Origin: DASXKD01 sp963707905
GTDB taxonomy: Bacteria > Actinomycetota > Actinomycetes > Streptosporangiales > Streptosporangiaceae
Length of the DNA: 64,000 bases
Direction of reading: 5' to 3'
Assembly (NCBI GenBank): GCA_963707905.1
Contig: CAVPSA010000053.1
Location: 1-64,000 of the forward strand
Part shown: positions 62,290-64,000 of the stretch, piece by piece
Numbering within the stretch: the first letter of the stretch is position 1
Layout of the letters: every line of letters starts with the position of its first letter
Made by a program: the position numbers and the translations under genes
Notes under the pieces: model-generated
The model's database searches: none
The model's input: only the letters and a program-made list of their open reading frames with translations
Told to the model about the DNA's origin: nothing

Positions 62290-63465
62290 GTGAACCGACC
62301 ACTGCTCAACGCCCGGCTCGCCGGGATGGGAACCACGATCTTCGCCGAGATGTCCGCGCTGGCCGTCACCACCGGGGCGGTCAACCTCGGCCAGGGCTTC
62401 CCCGACGTCGACGGGCCGAGGGAGATCGCCGAGGCCGCGGCGACCGCGATCATGGCGGGCCGGGGCAACCAGTACCCGCCCGGGGCCGGCGTCCCCGAGT
62501 TGCGGCAGGCGATCGCCGCGCACCAGAAGCGGTTCTACGGCTTCGACCTGGACCCGGACAGCCAGGTGCTGGTCACGGTCGGCGCGACGGAGGCCATCGC
62601 GGCGGCGCTGCTCGCGCTGCTCGAACCGGGCGACGAGGCCATCGCGTTCGAGCCGTACTACGACTCCTACGCGGCCTGCGTGGCGATGGCGGGCGCCACC
62701 CGGGTGCCGGTCACCCTCCGGCCGCCGGACTTCCGGCCCGACCTCGACGCGCTGCGCGCCGCGATCACCCCGCGCACCCGGATGATCCTGCTGAACTCCC
62801 CGCACAACCCGACCGGCGTGGTGTTCACCCCGGGCGAGCTGGCCCGGGTTGCCGAGCTTGCCTGCGAGCACGACCTGCTGGTCGTCTCCGACGAGGTGTA
62901 CGAGCACATGGTGTTCGACGGCACGCACCTGCCCATCGCGTCGCTGCCCGGCATGGCCGGCCGTACGGTCAGCATCAGCTCCGCGGCCAAGACCTTCTCG
63001 TTCACCGGCTGGAAGGTCGGCTGGGTGACCGGCAGCCCGGAGATCGTCACCGCGGTCCGCACCGTCAAGCAGTTCCTCACCTACGTGTCCAGCGGGCCGT
63101 TCCAGTACGCGATCGCGCAGGCACTCGCGCTGCCGGACAGCTACTACGCCTCCGTGGCCGGTGACCTGCGGCCCAAGCGGGACTTCTTCTGCGACGGCCT
63201 CGCCGCGGCCGGGTTCGAGGTGTACCGGCCCGCCGGCACCTTCTTCATCACCACCGACGTGCGGCCCCTCGGTTACACCGACGGCGTGCGGTTCTGCAAG
63301 GAGCTGCCGCACCGGGCCGGAGTCGTGGCCATCCCCAGTTCGGTGTTCTACGACAACGTCGAGGCGGCCCAGTCCCAGGTGCGGTTCGCGTTCTGCAAGA
63401 AGCAGGAGGTCCTGGCCGAGGCGCTGGCCCGGCTGGAGGCGGTCCGCCCGGCGGCGGGCCACTAG
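62290..63465 (+). CDS. PLP-dependent class I aminotransferase, DapC-like
   Basis: Fold-type I aminotransferase, 391 residues. VNLGQGFPDVDGPREI (N-terminal), NQYPPGAGVPELRQAI, LLNSPHNPTGVVFT, VVSDEVYEHM, and SSAAKTFSFTGWKVGW with the PLP-binding Lys234 form the usual set. YYDSYAACVAMAGA and the Rv0858c-type C-terminus suggest N-succinyldiaminopimelate aminotransferase (lysine and peptidoglycan precursor), though kynurenine- or methionine-type aminotransferases are similar. Starts with GTG 62290. A VOC gene follows 15 bp after the stop. Confidence 0.85.
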   Translation: MNRPLLNARLAGMGTTIFAEMSALAVTTGAVNLGQGFPDVDGPREIAEAAATAIMAGRGNQYPPGAGVPELRQAIAAHQKRFYGFDLDPDSQVLVTVGATEAIAAALLALLEPGDEAIAFEPYYDSYAACVAMAGATRVPVTLRPPDFRPDLDALRAAITPRTRMILLNSPHNPTGVVFTPGELARVAELACEHDLLVVSDEVYEHMVFDGTHLPIASLPGMAGRTVSISSAAKTFSFTGWKVGWVTGSPEIVTAVRTVKQFLTYVSSGPFQYAIAQALALPDSYYASVAGDLRPKRDFFCDGLAAAGFEVYRPAGTFFITTDVRPLGYTDGVRFCKELPHRAGVVAIPSSVFYDNVEAAQSQVRFAFCKKQEVLAEALARLEAVRPAAGH

Positions 63466-63480
63466 CTCGCCGTGCCGCCG

Positions 63481-63888
63481 ATGAAGCAGACTGGGGGGAT
63501 GCGACCTGCCGGGCTCCACCATGTCTCGATCAACGTCCGCGATGTGCCCGCGGCCAGGGATTTCTACGTCGGCGTCCTGGGCCTGACCGAGCGCGCCGAC
63601 CGGCCCGACTTCAGCTTCGACGGGGCCTGGCTGGACGCCGGCAGCCAGCAGGTACACCTGATCAAGGCGGAGGTGCCGCCGGACCGGGGCCAGCACTTCG
63701 CTCTGGCGGTCACCGACCTGGACGGCGCGGTCGCCGAACTGCGCGGGCGCGGCCTGCGCGTCACCGACCCGGCCCCGGTCGGCACCGGGCGCCAGTCGTT
63801 CCTTTACGACCCGGCCGGCAACCGCATCGAACTGCAGGAGCCAGGCGGTGCTGGCCCGGGGGAGCACTCCCTTGCCTCCGGGGGCTAG
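63481..63888 (+). CDS. VOC (glyoxalase-like) family protein
   Basis: A 135-residue glyoxalase-fold protein. AGLHHVSINVRDVPAARDFY, FYVGVLGLTERADRPDF, HFALAVTDLDGAVAELRGRG and SFLYDPAGNRIELQEP carry the His and Glu ligand positions of a metal site. It may be in one unit with the aminotransferase. Start could be GTG 63472, ATG 63481 or ATG 63499. The last eight codons and the stop lie inside a copy of the dispersed palindrome, so its C-terminus came from the repeat. Confidence 0.82.
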   Translation: MKQTGGMRPAGLHHVSINVRDVPAARDFYVGVLGLTERADRPDFSFDGAWLDAGSQQVHLIKAEVPPDRGQHFALAVTDLDGAVAELRGRGLRVTDPAPVGTGRQSFLYDPAGNRIELQEPGGAGPGEHSLASGG

Positions 63889-63906
63889 CCCCCGGACCCC
63901 ATGGCC
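63847..63906. repeat. CCGGGGGAGC-type intergenic palindrome, copy D
   Basis: GGTGCTGGCCCGGGGGAGCA, then CTCC, CCTCCGGGGGCTAGCCCCCG and GACCCCATGGCCC. It matches copy C across the whole unit with a handful of changes. It overlaps the 3' end of the VOC gene, supplying its stop codon. Confidence 0.75.
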
Positions 63907-63976
63907 CTGCAACCCCCCGGTGGCCTGAGGCCCTCGCGCCTGGAGTCGCGGCGGCCTCGGCCGTGCTAGCGGCGGC

Positions 63977-64000
63977 TCACTCGCTCAGCTTGAGCGCGGT
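63977..64000 (-). CDS. C-terminal end of an unidentified gene cut by the window edge
   Basis: The last 24 bases read on the minus strand give TALKLSE and TGA, a plausible gene end. There is too little to name it. The gap between it and the VOC gene holds the palindrome and nothing else recognisable. Confidence 0.25.
   Translation of the reverse strand, partial: TALKLSE

Noticed and set aside
61798..63912. Open frame of 704 codons opposite the aminotransferase and VOC genes
   Set aside because: Runs antisense over two well-supported genes and joins the nitrilase in another frame; no family signature in it.
1..64000. tRNA, rRNA and riboswitch genes
   Set aside because: I looked for T-loop (GGTTCGAATC-like) and common riboswitch cores while reading and saw none convincing; a covariance-model search would be needed to exclude them fully.

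Overview
The window is high-GC actinobacterial (Actinomycetota) chromosome. Markers include the mycothiol-type SigR/RsrA pair, WhiB1, a SigF-type sigma factor with its RsbW-like partner, the fused Kgd 2-oxoglutarate enzyme, nickel superoxide dismutase, BsaP and an actinobacterial Pmt. The lineage looks Streptomyces- or Streptosporangiales-like, but I cannot fix the genus. I saw no rRNA, tRNA, phage, plasmid or CRISPR feature.

Layout. 0-5 kb: small accessory enzymes (flavin oxidoreductase, DinB-like, SRPBCC, Dabb, NAD-epimerase) mixed with gene remnants (IS110 transposase, phosphotransferase) and an AT-richer strip. 5.4-8.7 kb: an ABC exporter whose ATPase carries an unusual membrane-spanning N-terminus. 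8.7-19.5 kb: an oligopeptide/dipeptide importer (binding protein, two permeases, fused DppD-DppF ATPase) plus an orphan duplicate permease, Pmt and a nitronate monooxygenase-like enzyme. 20-23 kb: DUF397, CtaG-like, CoxG-like, SDR and CBS proteins. 23.3-42 kb: hisN-rsgA-aroA, SRAP, sigR-rsrA, biotin carboxylase/BCCP, bsaP, bioB, pdtaS and whiB1. This resembles the conserved aroA-sigH-whiB1 neighbourhood of mycobacteria and the sigR region of streptomycetes. 42-46 kb: lipid kinase, SigF-type regulon pair, divergent sodN/sodX. 46-51.7 kb: an amino-acid permease, CGNR regulator, zinc-type oxidoreductase, and a GNAT plus enolase-superfamily pair, all interrupted by single-base frameshifts. 51.8-64 kb: PadR regulator, DUF6104-kgd, a BlaI-like regulator, a large membrane-anchored repeat protein, nitrilase-family hydrolase, DapC-like aminotransferase and a VOC protein.

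The genes combine redox-stress control (SigR/RsrA, WhiB1, NiSOD), cell-envelope and translation maintenance (Pmt, RsgA, AroA) and biotin/acyl-CoA metabolism (BioB, BsaP, carboxylase, BCCP).

A dominant technical feature is nineteen apparent one-base frameshifts in eleven genes. Fourteen lie between 45.7 and 51.5 kb, and about fifteen of the nineteen sit in short homopolymers, so sequence error is more likely than decay. The strongest regulatory signals are a perfect SigR promoter before sigR, a CRP-like box before whiB1, three tandem ~104-bp repeats before sigR, and a dispersed family of CCGGGGGAGC-type intergenic palindromes. I did not find a convincing new multi-gene system.
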